From an uncultured Flavobacteriaceae bacterium (GTDB lineage Bacteria; Bacteroidota; Bacteroidia; Flavobacteriales; Flavobacteriaceae), in NCBI GenBank assembly GCA_938041595.1, contig CALITN010000060.1:1-14941 (forward strand): a stretch of DNA of 14,941 nucleotides, written 5' to 3'. The translations under genes and the position numbers were made by a program. Shown piece by piece: positions 1 through 7,217 of this stretch. Every line of letters begins with the position of its first letter. The first letter of the stretch is position 1. The notes under the pieces were generated by a model. That model was not told the DNA's origin. It ran no database searches and saw only the letters and a list, made by a program, of their open reading frames with translations.

Positions 1-27
1 TTCATTTTTAAACTTGTATTTATCGCC

Positions 28-67
28 ACTTAAGAAGATGTTAAGTTAAGGTTATTTGATTTGATTT
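28..67 (+). promoter_or_regulatory. 11-bp-phased direct repeats upstream of the lipoprotein gene (PHO-box-like)
   Basis: Heptamers lie on one face of the helix with an 11-bp period: ACTTAAG at 28-34, TGTTAAG at 39-45, GGTTATT at 50-56 and a very degenerate TTGATTT at 61-67. Such phasing is typical of operators bound by OmpR/PhoB-type response regulators, and the unit resembles the complement of the Bacillus PhoP-box TTAACA unit. Further TTAACA units lie at 70-75 and 102-107, and an imperfect dyad (AGTTA, 5-nt loop, TAACT, flanked by CTTT and AAAG) lies at 94-118. That a regulator binds here, and that it responds to phosphate, is inference. AT-richness makes chance TTAA matches common. Confidence 0.4.
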
Positions 68-138
68 ACTTAACAAAAAGTTAGTGTTTTTGCCTTTAGA
101 GTTAACATATAACTAAAGAAAAAAACGTGAACGTCCTC

Positions 139-146
139 TAGATTTG
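139..146 (+). promoter_or_regulatory. Bacteroidota -7 promoter element for the lipoprotein gene
   Basis: TAGATTTG matches the Bacteroidota primary sigma factor -7 consensus TAnnTTTG exactly and lies 27 bp before the start codon. No TTTG-like -33 element is seen about 20 bp upstream. The TTAACA-containing dyad at 94-118 ends there instead, which suggests an activator-dependent promoter. Confidence 0.55.
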
Positions 147-173
147 TGACATAAATAATTTAAACCCTACAAA

Positions 174-1526
174 ATGAAAAATCTAAAAATCTCATTCGTA
201 ACATTATTGGTGCTAACTTTATTTTTACGCTGTTCAGATGACGACCCTGTAATTGAATATGTAGAAGTAGAGGTCCCTGGTGAAACAGTGACAGTTGTTC
301 AAACAGAAACAGTAACAGTTGTTGAAACACCCATTACTAATACTATTGGATCAGATGGAGGAATAACTAAAATTAGTGAAGACCAAACTTGGTCTAATGA
401 CCAAATTCATATCATTCGTGGTAAAGTAGTAATTATGTCTGGTAGTACCTTGACTGTAGAGGCGGGTACAATTATTAAAGCGGGAGAAGGCCAAGACAAT
501 GATGCGACGGCATTAGTAATCGCTAGAGGAGCGACCATAAATATGAATGGCACAGCAGACAACCCAATTATTATGACTGATATAAATGATAATATTGATT
601 ACGGATCACCATCTACAAACCGAAATGCTTTGGATCGTGGTAAATGGGGTGGATTGATTATCCTTGGAAAAGCTCAAATCTCAGATGCTGTGGACGAAAA
701 ACTAATTGAAGGGGTTTTAGCTATCGAAGGAGAAGATTGGAATTTCTATGGAGGTACAGATAATACTGATAATTCTGGAAGCATATCCTACGTATCTATT
801 CGTCACTCTGGAACTCAAGTCGCTCCGGATGTAGAACTACAGGGATTGACATTAGGTGGTGTTGGGAACGGAACAACGATCGAAAATGTAGAAATTGTTG
901 CTAGTAAAGATGACGGTGTCGAATTTTTTGGAGGTACGGTTGATGTTACTAACCTTTTAATCTGGAATCAGTTTGATGATGGGATAGATATTGACATGGC
1001 TTACAGCGGTACTATCAACAATGCTATTGTAGAATACGCAGCTGACTCAGATGGTGCTTTTGAAATCGATGGAGCTAAAGATATCAGCTATGAAGCACAA
1101 AACACCATATCGGGATTGACTGTTTATGGTCGTTTCACTGATGAAGCTTCTGATAGCGATCAACTGGGACGAGTACGAGAAAATATTCAGATTAAAATGA
1201 TAGATGTACTTTATAAAGGAACTGCTGCAGAAGTCTCTAAATTTGAAAAATTTGGAGACAACAATGGCAATTACAAAAACATAATAACTCCGCGTACTTT
1301 TGGAACCGACCCTGATGGATCAGAGGATATTATATTTAGTGATTTCTATTTTGACGGGACTTTTGACCAGGCAACTATAGTAGGACCCAATACTGAGAAT
1401 TCAAATAATGCTCGTGACATCAATTCTACATTTGGTAATTGGGCCATTATTGGAACAACACCAGATGATGACCAAGGAGCAGATGAGTCTGTTTTTGCAT
1501 GGACCTTGTGGGCACAAAGTAACTAG
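174..1526 (+). CDS. surface-exposed beta-helix lipoprotein, probable partner of the downstream TonB-dependent receptor
   Basis: The 450-residue product starts with a lysine-containing hydrophobic signal (residues 1-19) ending in a lipobox-like LFLRC with the only cysteine at 20. It is followed by SDDD, which matches the acidic lipoprotein export signal that sends Bacteroidota lipoproteins to the cell surface. Arg at -1 of the lipobox is unusual. Residues 27-52 form a Val/Thr/Glu-rich stalk with two ETVTVV copies (37-42 and 45-50). The rest has the alternating hydrophobic/Gly/Asp/Asn pattern of a right-handed parallel beta-helix, including a GKWGGLIILG segment near 157. The gene sits 77 bp before a TonB-dependent receptor and then a PiT phosphate permease. 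A role as a surface binding protein for phosphate or a phosphate compound is inferred only from that context. Homologues are often mislabelled 'multidrug transporter', but there are no membrane helices beyond the signal. The start at 174 is the first ATG after the -7 element, with no clear Shine-Dalgarno. Confidence 0.8.
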   Translation: MKNLKISFVTLLVLTLFLRCSDDDPVIEYVEVEVPGETVTVVQTETVTVVETPITNTIGSDGGITKISEDQTWSNDQIHIIRGKVVIMSGSTLTVEAGTIIKAGEGQDNDATALVIARGATINMNGTADNPIIMTDINDNIDYGSPSTNRNALDRGKWGGLIILGKAQISDAVDEKLIEGVLAIEGEDWNFYGGTDNTDNSGSISYVSIRHSGTQVAPDVELQGLTLGGVGNGTTIENVEIVASKDDGVEFFGGTVDVTNLLIWNQFDDGIDIDMAYSGTINNAIVEYAADSDGAFEIDGAKDISYEAQNTISGLTVYGRFTDEASDSDQLGRVRENIQIKMIDVLYKGTAAEVSKFEKFGDNNGNYKNIITPRTFGTDPDGSEDIIFSDFYFDGTFDQATIVGPNTENSNNARDINSTFGNWAIIGTTPDDDQGADESVFAWTLWAQSN

Positions 1527-1532
1527 TGTTAC

Positions 1533-1549
1533 TTAAACTTTATTTAACA
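1533..1549 (+). promoter_or_regulatory. paired TTAAAC/TTAACA direct repeat before the receptor gene
   Basis: TTAAAC (1533-1538) and TTAACA (1544-1549) are spaced exactly 11 bp apart, the layout of a PhoP/PhoB-type direct-repeat operator. They lie in the 77-bp gap between the lipoprotein and receptor genes, about 42 bp before the putative -7 element, so they could control the receptor separately from the lipoprotein. Binding is inferred. Confidence 0.35.
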
Positions 1550-1550
1550 T

Positions 1551-1587
1551 AAGGGTTTGTTTCTGTTTACATTGGAAGCAAACCCTT
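1551..1587 (+). repeat. 9-bp perfect inverted repeat between lipoprotein and receptor genes
   Basis: AAGGGTTTG at 1551-1559 is the exact reverse complement of CAAACCCTT at 1579-1587, with a 19-nt loop. A one-base bulge allows three more pairs (ACA with TGT) outside it. No T-run follows, so it is not a classical intrinsic terminator. The right arm ends 4 bp before a -7-like element, so it could be an operator, an attenuator, or an mRNA hairpin protecting the upstream transcript. Confidence 0.5.
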
Positions 1588-1591
1588 TGTG

Positions 1592-1599
1592 TATTTTCG
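1592..1599 (+). promoter_or_regulatory. probable -7 element for the receptor gene
   Basis: TATTTTCG differs from TAnnTTTG at one position and lies 4 bp before the ATG at 1604. A TTG at 1572-1574 could act as the -33 element, with 17 bp between. Transcription from here would give an almost leaderless mRNA, which is common in this phylum. Confidence 0.35.
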
Positions 1600-1603
1600 C
1601 GGA

Positions 1604-4423
1604 ATGAAAAAGTATTTTTCGGATTTACTACTTTTATTACCCCTTTTTGCCTTTTCACAAGGCGTTATCGAAGGAAAAATTATCGATGGAGAATTTAATG
1701 ATATCCTTCCCTTTGCCAACATACAGTTAAAGCAAATCAGTCCTTCTGAAAGTGTAGATGGAACCACCTCAGATTTTGATGGGAAGTTTCTTTTTGAAGA
1801 GCTGGCCGAAGGGCAATACGAATTGGAAGTTTCTTTCGTTGGATACAACACTAAAAAAATTACCGGTATCAACATAGCAGAGGATTCACAAAGTCAGCTT
1901 TTTGAAATTACCTTGGACGCTTCTTCTTCCGAATTGGAAGAAGTTGTAGTTACTTCTTCCGCAAAAAACAATACTGCAAACGCGGTTTTAAACATCCAAA
2001 AAAGATCTGCTGTGCTTTTAGATGGTTTGTCTCTTCAAACTATTCGAAAGGCCGGAGACAATGATATTGCCTCAGCAATCAAACGAGTGCCTGGAATTTC
2101 TATTGAAGGAGGAAAATACGTCTATGTAAGAGGGCTCGGTGACCGCTATTCCAAAACTACCATGAACGGAATGGAAGTTCCTGGTCTAGATCCAGACAAA
2201 AACACCTTACAACTGGATATTTTCCCAACCAACCTAATCGAAAATATTCAAGTTGTCAAATCAGCTTCTGCCAAACAAGATGCTGACTTTACGGGGGGAA
2301 TCGTCAATATTGAATTAAAAGACTTCGCCAATACCCCAGAATACAACTTCAGCTTTGGAATGTCCTACAACCCCAAAATGCACTTCCAAGACAACTATAT
2401 CTATGATGCGCCAAGCAAGACAGACTTCTTGGGTTACGACTACGGAGACCGAAAGCTTCGGATTGCACGAAGAGCATCCCTACCCGAGCCAGCCCGTGAC
2501 AGGCCCACAACCAGCCTTATCAACAACTACACCCAATTACTCGATAAAAACTTGGAGCCTATCACAGGAACAAGTTTTATGAACTACAATTTCGGGTTTT
2601 CTACTAGCAATAGCTTTGAATTGGACAATGGAAAAAAGTTTGGTTACATCGGGAGCATCAATTACCGGAGTAACACCACCTTCTTAGATGATTTCCTAAA
2701 CAGCACCTATATCTTTAATCAAAACGGGTTTTCCCTTAATAGTCAGAACGACGGACTCTTAGGGGCTGAAGAAAAGTTTGTAAATGTTCTCACTGGTGTT
2801 ACCTATAGCGGAGATAATTCCAAATACAAATTGAATTTTTTGTGGATTCAAAATGGTGTATCCAATGTTAGACAGGGTGGTTTTTCAGAGTTTGTTTCTG
2901 ATGATTTTTTTGGCCTTGGAAACTTTATCACCTATACCCAGAGAACCATCTTATCCGTTCCTTTTGCTGCTAAATACAATCTGAACGAGGGTAACAGTAG
3001 TTTAGAAATCAAAGCCAACGCAACCAAAGCTTTGGTCTATGACAAAGATTTTAAAATCACCGTTTTTGAAATTCTTGATGGTGATCGCTATGCGCTGTCT
3101 CCCAACGGTGCTGGACTACCTCAACGAATTTGGAGAGACTTAGATGAAGATGTTATCAATGCCAAAGTTGACTATTCCACTAAATTTTCTATCAATGACA
3201 GTGAAGTAAAACTTGATGTTGGGGCTGCTTACTTGTTTAAGAATCGTGTTTTTGGGACAGATTATTACACTATAAACCATATTGGCTCTACGCTCTATCT
3301 AAACGGCCAAGCCAATCAATTACTTCAGAATGACAATTTGTGGACTTTTGACGGTGGTAGTGGTGCGTATATCTCCGGAAGTTTTCAGGAAGAGAATCAA
3401 TTTGACTCGGATATCAACAAAACCAGTGCTTATGTTTCTGGAGAAGTTAATCTGAACGAAAAAATCAAAGGAATTGTAGGCTTACGATTTGAAAACTACA
3501 AATTGATCTATACGGGACAATCCTTGAGTCAAACAGTTTATGAAAAAGCAGAATTCTTGAATCGTTCTGACTTTTTCCCTTCGCTAAACTTGATCTACTC
3601 CCTTAGTGATAGTAAAAAAGTACGTGCTTCAGCCTACAGAACAACGGCAAGACCATCCTTTAAGGAAAACTCAACAGCCGTTATTTTAGATCCAATCACG
3701 GGTAATCGATTCTACGGCAATCCGAATGTAACGCCTTCGTTGATTATGAATTATGATCTGCGATATGAAAATTATGGAAGCAAGGGAGAGTTTTTTGCCA
3801 TTAGCAGCTTTGTCAAAAATTTTGATGATCCTATTGAGATTGTTCTGTTTGATCGCTCCACACCCAATGTGTTTATTGCTCGAAATAACCCTGAGGCAAC
3901 CGTCGTTGGAGCTGAATTTGAAGCAAGAAAGAATTTTATTGCAACCGATCGAAATAAACTATCCCTTAATGTAAACCTGTCAGTGATTGAATCCCGCCAA
4001 ACCATGGGGCCCATTGAACGAAATATTCGCCAATTACGACAACCCCAAGGAATTGCTTTCAAAAACTACCGCCAACTTCAAGGACAAGCCCCTTACATTA
4101 TCAACACAGGGGTCAGCTTTGAAGATATGGAGAAGAACTTTGAAGCGAGTCTCTTTTTTAACCGTCAGGGAAAAACCCTCCAAATTGTCGGAAACGACGA
4201 TGTCCCTGATGTTTTTTCACTTCCATTCAATGCTCTGAACTTCACTTTTGAAAAAAAATTCACACAAGAAAACGGAGTGAATAGAACCCTCCGCATTAAA
4301 ATTGATAACATCCTAAACGACCAAAGGGAATCCCAATACGAGTTTTTTGATTTCGAAACGCAGCCCTTCTCTTTCCGAAATTTTGGGACCTCCTTTTCAT
4401 TGAGCTACGGAATTAAATTTTAA
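1604..4423 (+). CDS. TonB-dependent outer-membrane receptor
   Basis: The 939-residue protein is a 22-stranded-barrel-type outer-membrane transporter that imports a ligand using TonB/ExbBD energy. Residues 1-18 are a signal peptide (cleavage near AFS/QG). Residues 20-105 are a CarboxypepD-reg-like domain typical of Bacteroidota receptors. LEEVVVT at 111-117 resembles a TonB-box region. The plug spans about 125-245 with RGLGDRY at 176-182 and a conserved SAKQDADFTGG stretch near 222-232. The barrel follows and ends in a terminal Phe, as expected for outer-membrane insertion. There is no SusD gene beside it, so this is not a classical glycan-utilisation pair. The downstream PiT permease suggests phosphate or a phosphorylated ligand, which is inference. 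A GTG at 1589 is in frame, but the ATG at 1604 gives a proper signal peptide and leaves the -7 element outside the coding region. Confidence 0.93.
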   Translation: MKKYFSDLLLLLPLFAFSQGVIEGKIIDGEFNDILPFANIQLKQISPSESVDGTTSDFDGKFLFEELAEGQYELEVSFVGYNTKKITGINIAEDSQSQLFEITLDASSSELEEVVVTSSAKNNTANAVLNIQKRSAVLLDGLSLQTIRKAGDNDIASAIKRVPGISIEGGKYVYVRGLGDRYSKTTMNGMEVPGLDPDKNTLQLDIFPTNLIENIQVVKSASAKQDADFTGGIVNIELKDFANTPEYNFSFGMSYNPKMHFQDNYIYDAPSKTDFLGYDYGDRKLRIARRASLPEPARDRPTTSLINNYTQLLDKNLEPITGTSFMNYNFGFSTSNSFELDNGKKFGYIGSINYRSNTTFLDDFLNSTYIFNQNGFSLNSQNDGLLGAEEKFVNVLTGVTYSGDNSKYKLNFLWIQNGVSNVRQGGFSEFVSDDFFGLGNFITYTQRTILSVPFAAKYNLNEGNSSLEIKANATKALVYDKDFKITVFEILDGDRYALSPNGAGLPQRIWRDLDEDVINAKVDYSTKFSINDSEVKLDVGAAYLFKNRVFGTDYYTINHIGSTLYLNGQANQLLQNDNLWTFDGGSGAYISGSFQEENQFDSDINKTSAYVSGEVNLNEKIKGIVGLRFENYKLIYTGQSLSQTVYEKAEFLNRSDFFPSLNLIYSLSDSKKVRASAYRTTARPSFKENSTAVILDPITGNRFYGNPNVTPSLIMNYDLRYENYGSKGEFFAISSFVKNFDDPIEIVLFDRSTPNVFIARNNPEATVVGAEFEARKNFIATDRNKLSLNVNLSVIESRQTMGPIERNIRQLRQPQGIAFKNYRQLQGQAPYIINTGVSFEDMEKNFEASLFFNRQGKTLQIVGNDDVPDVFSLPFNALNFTFEKKFTQENGVNRTLRIKIDNILNDQRESQYEFFDFETQPFSFRNFGTSFSLSYGIKF

Positions 4424-4428
4424 TTCCG
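4408..4428 (+). repeat. perfect palindrome across the receptor stop codon
   Basis: CGGAATTAAA (4408-4417) and TTTAATTCCG (4419-4428) are exact reverse complements around a single T. The TAA stop of the receptor gene lies inside the right arm. An RNA hairpin here would be followed by an AT-rich tract with several Ts (to about 4447). It may be a weak or read-through terminator that sets the receptor-to-permease transcript ratio. Confidence 0.45.
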
Positions 4429-4465
4429 AAATTAATTTTCCATTTTTGTGTAACCACTTCACTAT

Positions 4466-6736
4466 ATGGAAAATTTTTATCTAGGAATTATAATCGTGTT
4501 AAGTCTCCTAGCGATAGGGGACTTAATTGTTGGTGTTAGCAATGACGCCGTAAACTTTCTCAACTCTGCCATTGGCTCAAAAGTCTTTAGCTACAAGAGT
4601 ATCATGATTTTTGCCAGTGCCGGAATCGCTATGGGAGCTTTTTTCTCAAGCGGAATGATGGAAGTGGCTCGAAAAGGTATTTTCAATCCTGAAGCTTTTG
4701 TCTTCAACGAGATCATATACATTTTTCTAGCGGTGATGATTACCGACATCCTGTTACTCGATTTTTTCAATACCCTAGGAATGCCTACGTCCACGACAGT
4801 TTCTATTGTTTTTGAACTACTCGGAGCAGCGGTTGTAATCGCAATGATCAAAATCTATTCCAGCGACCAGAACTTGGCTGATATAGACACTTATATCAAT
4901 ACCACAAAAGCCGTCCAGATCATACTAGGGATTTTACTTTCTGTTTTTATTGCTTTTACGATTGGTGCTCTGGTTCAAACCTTTTCACGTGTATTGTTGT
5001 CCTATGATTTCGAATCACGCCCCTTTTATGTCAATGCGCTTTTTGGTGCCTTCTCTTCAGCGGCTATTGTCAATTTTATCTTGATCAAAGGAATCAAAGG
5101 AACAGAGGTTGCCAATACCTCCTATGAATGGATCAACGGGCTAACTATCAATGCGTTTTTGGAAGCAAACTACCTTTTAGTTAATGTATTTATTGCTTTC
5201 CTTTTGTTTTTATTAATCGCTGCACTGATCCGTTTTATGAAATTGGATGTTTATAAATTCATTATCGGCTTGGGAACATTTGCATTGGCACTAGCCTTTG
5301 CTGGAAACGATTTGGTGAACTTCATCGGAGTTCCCATTGCAGCCTATCAATCCTATTTGGCCTGGGTAAATTCAGGAGTCGAAGCAACCATTTTTAATAT
5401 GAGTGTACTCTCTGCCAAGGTGGCTACTCCTAGTATTTTCCTTTTTGCCTCAGGAGGTATCATGATTGTCACCTTGTGGTTTTCCTCTAAGGCAAAGCGT
5501 GTGGTTCAAACTTCTTTAGACCTTTCCGATCAAAATCAAATCAAAGAACGCTTCCGTCCCAACTATCTTTCACGACAACTGGTTCGTGTTTTCTCTAATA
5601 GCCATGCGTTTCTTACGAGTATTACACCTGACAGCATTAATTCGATGGTAAAAAAAGCGATGACTACTGAACGATTTTATACTCTGAACAACAAAGACCT
5701 CCCGGCCTTTGATAAATTGAGAGCTAGTATAAATCTAGTGGTCGCAGCAGTACTGATTGCGATTGCCACTTCACTTAAATTACCCTTATCAACAACCTAT
5801 GTGACCTTTATGGTCGCTATGGGTACTTCTTTAGCCGATCGCGCGTGGGGCACCGACAGTGCTGTTTATCGAGTCGCTGGCGTTATTAATGTTATCGTAG
5901 GTTGGTTTTTTACGGCACTAAGTGCATTTGTGGTATGTGGTGTTATTACGGCTACCATTTACTACGGTGGTAACATTGCCATTGCTGTAATTATTTTATC
6001 AGTGTTGGTTATTATTGGACGGAATTTTATCTCCAAAACAGAGCTTAGTAGTAAGATTACCTCAAAACTCAATTTAAATGCAAGAACCAAGACCTTGGAG
6101 GCCGCTGTAATTGAATCTGGGGACAATGTTCGCGGCATTTTTGAATATACAATTGAGATATACGCTGAAATGATTGAAGGGCTGGCAACAGACAATTATA
6201 GAAAATTGTATCAAGTACGAAGAAAGTCAGAAGTCCTTAAAAATGACTTAGAGGAACTAAGAAGCGCCTCCTTCTATTTTATTAAATCCTTAAAGTCTGA
6301 TAATATCCTACCTGTGTATTCCTATATCAATTTATTGGGCTTATTGCACGATTTAACAGAGGATATTCACTACATGACCAAGTTAAGCCATCGTCATATT
6401 TACAATAATCATAGTAAAATTAGTACGCCACAGCATGAGGAGTTATTGAGTGTTTTATCTCAACTAAACCTAGTGTTCAATACGATGCATACAATTTTTG
6501 AAAAAGGCACGACGAATTCAAAAGAATATCAAATGATACTCGATCAGAAAGAAGCATCCATTGCGCTTATTCAAAAGATGATTCAAAAACAGATTGTTCG
6601 AACAAAAGAGGTCGAAACCAGTGTCAAGAATACGGCCATGTATTTTAATCTATTGTTAAGAACAAAAGATTTGATTGCGCATAAATTTCAAACAATAGAA
6701 GAATATGCTGAGATGACTTCGACAGGAAAAACTTAG
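4466..6736 (+). CDS. PiT-family inorganic phosphate permease with C-terminal PhoU-like domain
   Basis: The 756-residue inner-membrane protein has the two inverted PiT repeats. The first has GVSNDAVNF at 23-31 and PTSTT at 107-111. The second has AGNDLVNFIG at 279-288 and LPLSTTY at 439-445. These are versions of the family signature GANDxxN and the PxSTT motif, and the family moves phosphate with H+ or Na+. About 11 hydrophobic segments extend to residue 520. Residues 540-745 are soluble and helical and resemble PhoU/DUF47, with a DxxxD motif at 629-633 typical of PhoU metal sites. That domain probably senses or gates phosphate flux from the cytoplasmic side. The gene lies 42 bp after the receptor on the same strand and may be co-transcribed, though CATTTTTG at 4441-4448 is a near -7 element. 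Its stop overlaps that of the convergent MORN-repeat gene. Confidence 0.92.
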   Translation: MENFYLGIIIVLSLLAIGDLIVGVSNDAVNFLNSAIGSKVFSYKSIMIFASAGIAMGAFFSSGMMEVARKGIFNPEAFVFNEIIYIFLAVMITDILLLDFFNTLGMPTSTTVSIVFELLGAAVVIAMIKIYSSDQNLADIDTYINTTKAVQIILGILLSVFIAFTIGALVQTFSRVLLSYDFESRPFYVNALFGAFSSAAIVNFILIKGIKGTEVANTSYEWINGLTINAFLEANYLLVNVFIAFLLFLLIAALIRFMKLDVYKFIIGLGTFALALAFAGNDLVNFIGVPIAAYQSYLAWVNSGVEATIFNMSVLSAKVATPSIFLFASGGIMIVTLWFSSKAKRVVQTSLDLSDQNQIKERFRPNYLSRQLVRVFSNSHAFLTSITPDSINSMVKKAMTTERFYTLNNKDLPAFDKLRASINLVVAAVLIAIATSLKLPLSTTYVTFMVAMGTSLADRAWGTDSAVYRVAGVINVIVGWFFTALSAFVVCGVITATIYYGGNIAIAVIILSVLVIIGRNFISKTELSSKITSKLNLNARTKTLEAAVIESGDNVRGIFEYTIEIYAEMIEGLATDNYRKLYQVRRKSEVLKNDLEELRSASFYFIKSLKSDNILPVYSYINLLGLLHDLTEDIHYMTKLSHRHIYNNHSKISTPQHEELLSVLSQLNLVFNTMHTIFEKGTTNSKEYQMILDQKEASIALIQKMIQKQIVRTKEVETSVKNTAMYFNLLLRTKDLIAHKFQTIEEYAEMTSTGKT

Positions 6737-7083
6737 TCTATATAAGCCACAGCACCACGCTCCCACACTACGTGATCAATCGGTAAATTATTTTCAAAAC
6801 TTACTTCGGTCATGCGTTCGGATTGCCAGAAAAACCATTTGCCAATCTTTTTCCCCTTTAGATAAGTTCCTTGGGCTAGTTTTTCTCCCGTTTCGGTGTA
6901 GCTAATCCATTCCCCATGCAGCTTATTATTTTTCAAATATCCTTTCTGTGCGATTTGTCCGTTATCGTGATAACTCACCACGCTCACCAAGTTCTTTTCC
7001 TTTTTGTAATCGGTTCTTTTTTGGCTATATCCTAGTTGAATACTCAATCCTAAAGCGATAATTCCTATAATAAGATGTCTCAT
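6733..7083 (-). CDS. secreted MORN-repeat protein (YwqK-like)
   Basis: The 116-residue protein has an N-terminal signal peptide (about 1-20, ending LGYSQ) and then MORN-type repeats: YHDNGQIAQKGYLKNNKLHG at about 38-57 and GTYLKGKKIGKWFFW at 72-86. It is probably periplasmic. Relatives are often annotated 'toxin-antitoxin system YwqK family antitoxin', but no toxin gene is adjacent and the signal peptide makes a cytoplasmic antitoxin unlikely. The stop codon overlaps the end of the phosphate permease gene on the other strand. The gene has its own promoter (-7 at 7111-7118) with phased repeats upstream, so it is separate from the nrd operon. The molecular function is unknown. Confidence 0.8.
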   Translation of the reverse strand: MRHLIIGIIALGLSIQLGYSQKRTDYKKEKNLVSVVSYHDNGQIAQKGYLKNNKLHGEWISYTETGEKLAQGTYLKGKKIGKWFFWQSERMTEVSFENNLPIDHVVWERGAVAYID

Positions 7084-7110
7084 TTTCGTTACTTTTTAGG
7101 GGATTCACTT

Positions 7111-7118
7111 CAAATATA
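7111..7118 (-). promoter_or_regulatory. Bacteroidota -7 promoter element for the MORN gene
   Basis: On the minus strand this reads TATATTTG, a perfect TAnnTTTG, 27 bp before the ATG at 7083. No TTTG sits at the -33 position. The innermost phased repeat (7137-7143) lies there instead, with 18 bp between, consistent with an activator replacing -33 contacts. Confidence 0.6.
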
Positions 7119-7136
7119 GGAATTATTTTACTTCTA

Positions 7137-7165
7137 ATTAATGTTTGCGTAACATTTTCTTAACA
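7137..7165 (-). promoter_or_regulatory. three 11-bp-phased TGTTAAG-like repeats (PHO-box-like)
   Basis: On the minus strand the units are TGTTAAG (7165-7159), TGTTACG (7154-7148) and CATTAAT (7143-7137), each 11 bp apart and ending where the -33 element should be. The first unit is identical to the one at 39-45 upstream of the lipoprotein gene. Position and phasing match response-regulator operators such as PhoB/PhoP sites. The identity of the regulator is inferred. Confidence 0.5.
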
Positions 7166-7171
7166 TTAGGG

Positions 7172-7204
7172 GTAAAATAAAACCCCTTATGTTAAGATAA
7201 GGGG
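7172..7204 (-). terminator. intrinsic terminator of the nrdB-nrdA operon
   Basis: CCCCTTAT at 7183-7190 pairs perfectly with ATAAGGGG at 7197-7204 around a 6-nt loop. On the minus strand the stem is followed directly by TTTTATTTTA. It begins 13 bp after the nrdA stop. This is a clear Rho-independent terminator separating nrdA from the MORN gene. Confidence 0.88.
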
Positions 7205-7217
7205 TGATATTAGGCTT

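Noticed and set aside
1589..1603. GTG start adding five residues to the receptor
   Set aside because: It would put the -7-like element inside the gene and place five extra residues before a normal signal peptide. The ATG at 1604 is better.
6733..7083. Toxin-antitoxin system (YwqK 'antitoxin' naming)
   Set aside because: No toxin gene is adjacent, the protein has a signal peptide, and the name is transferred from distant MORN-repeat proteins.
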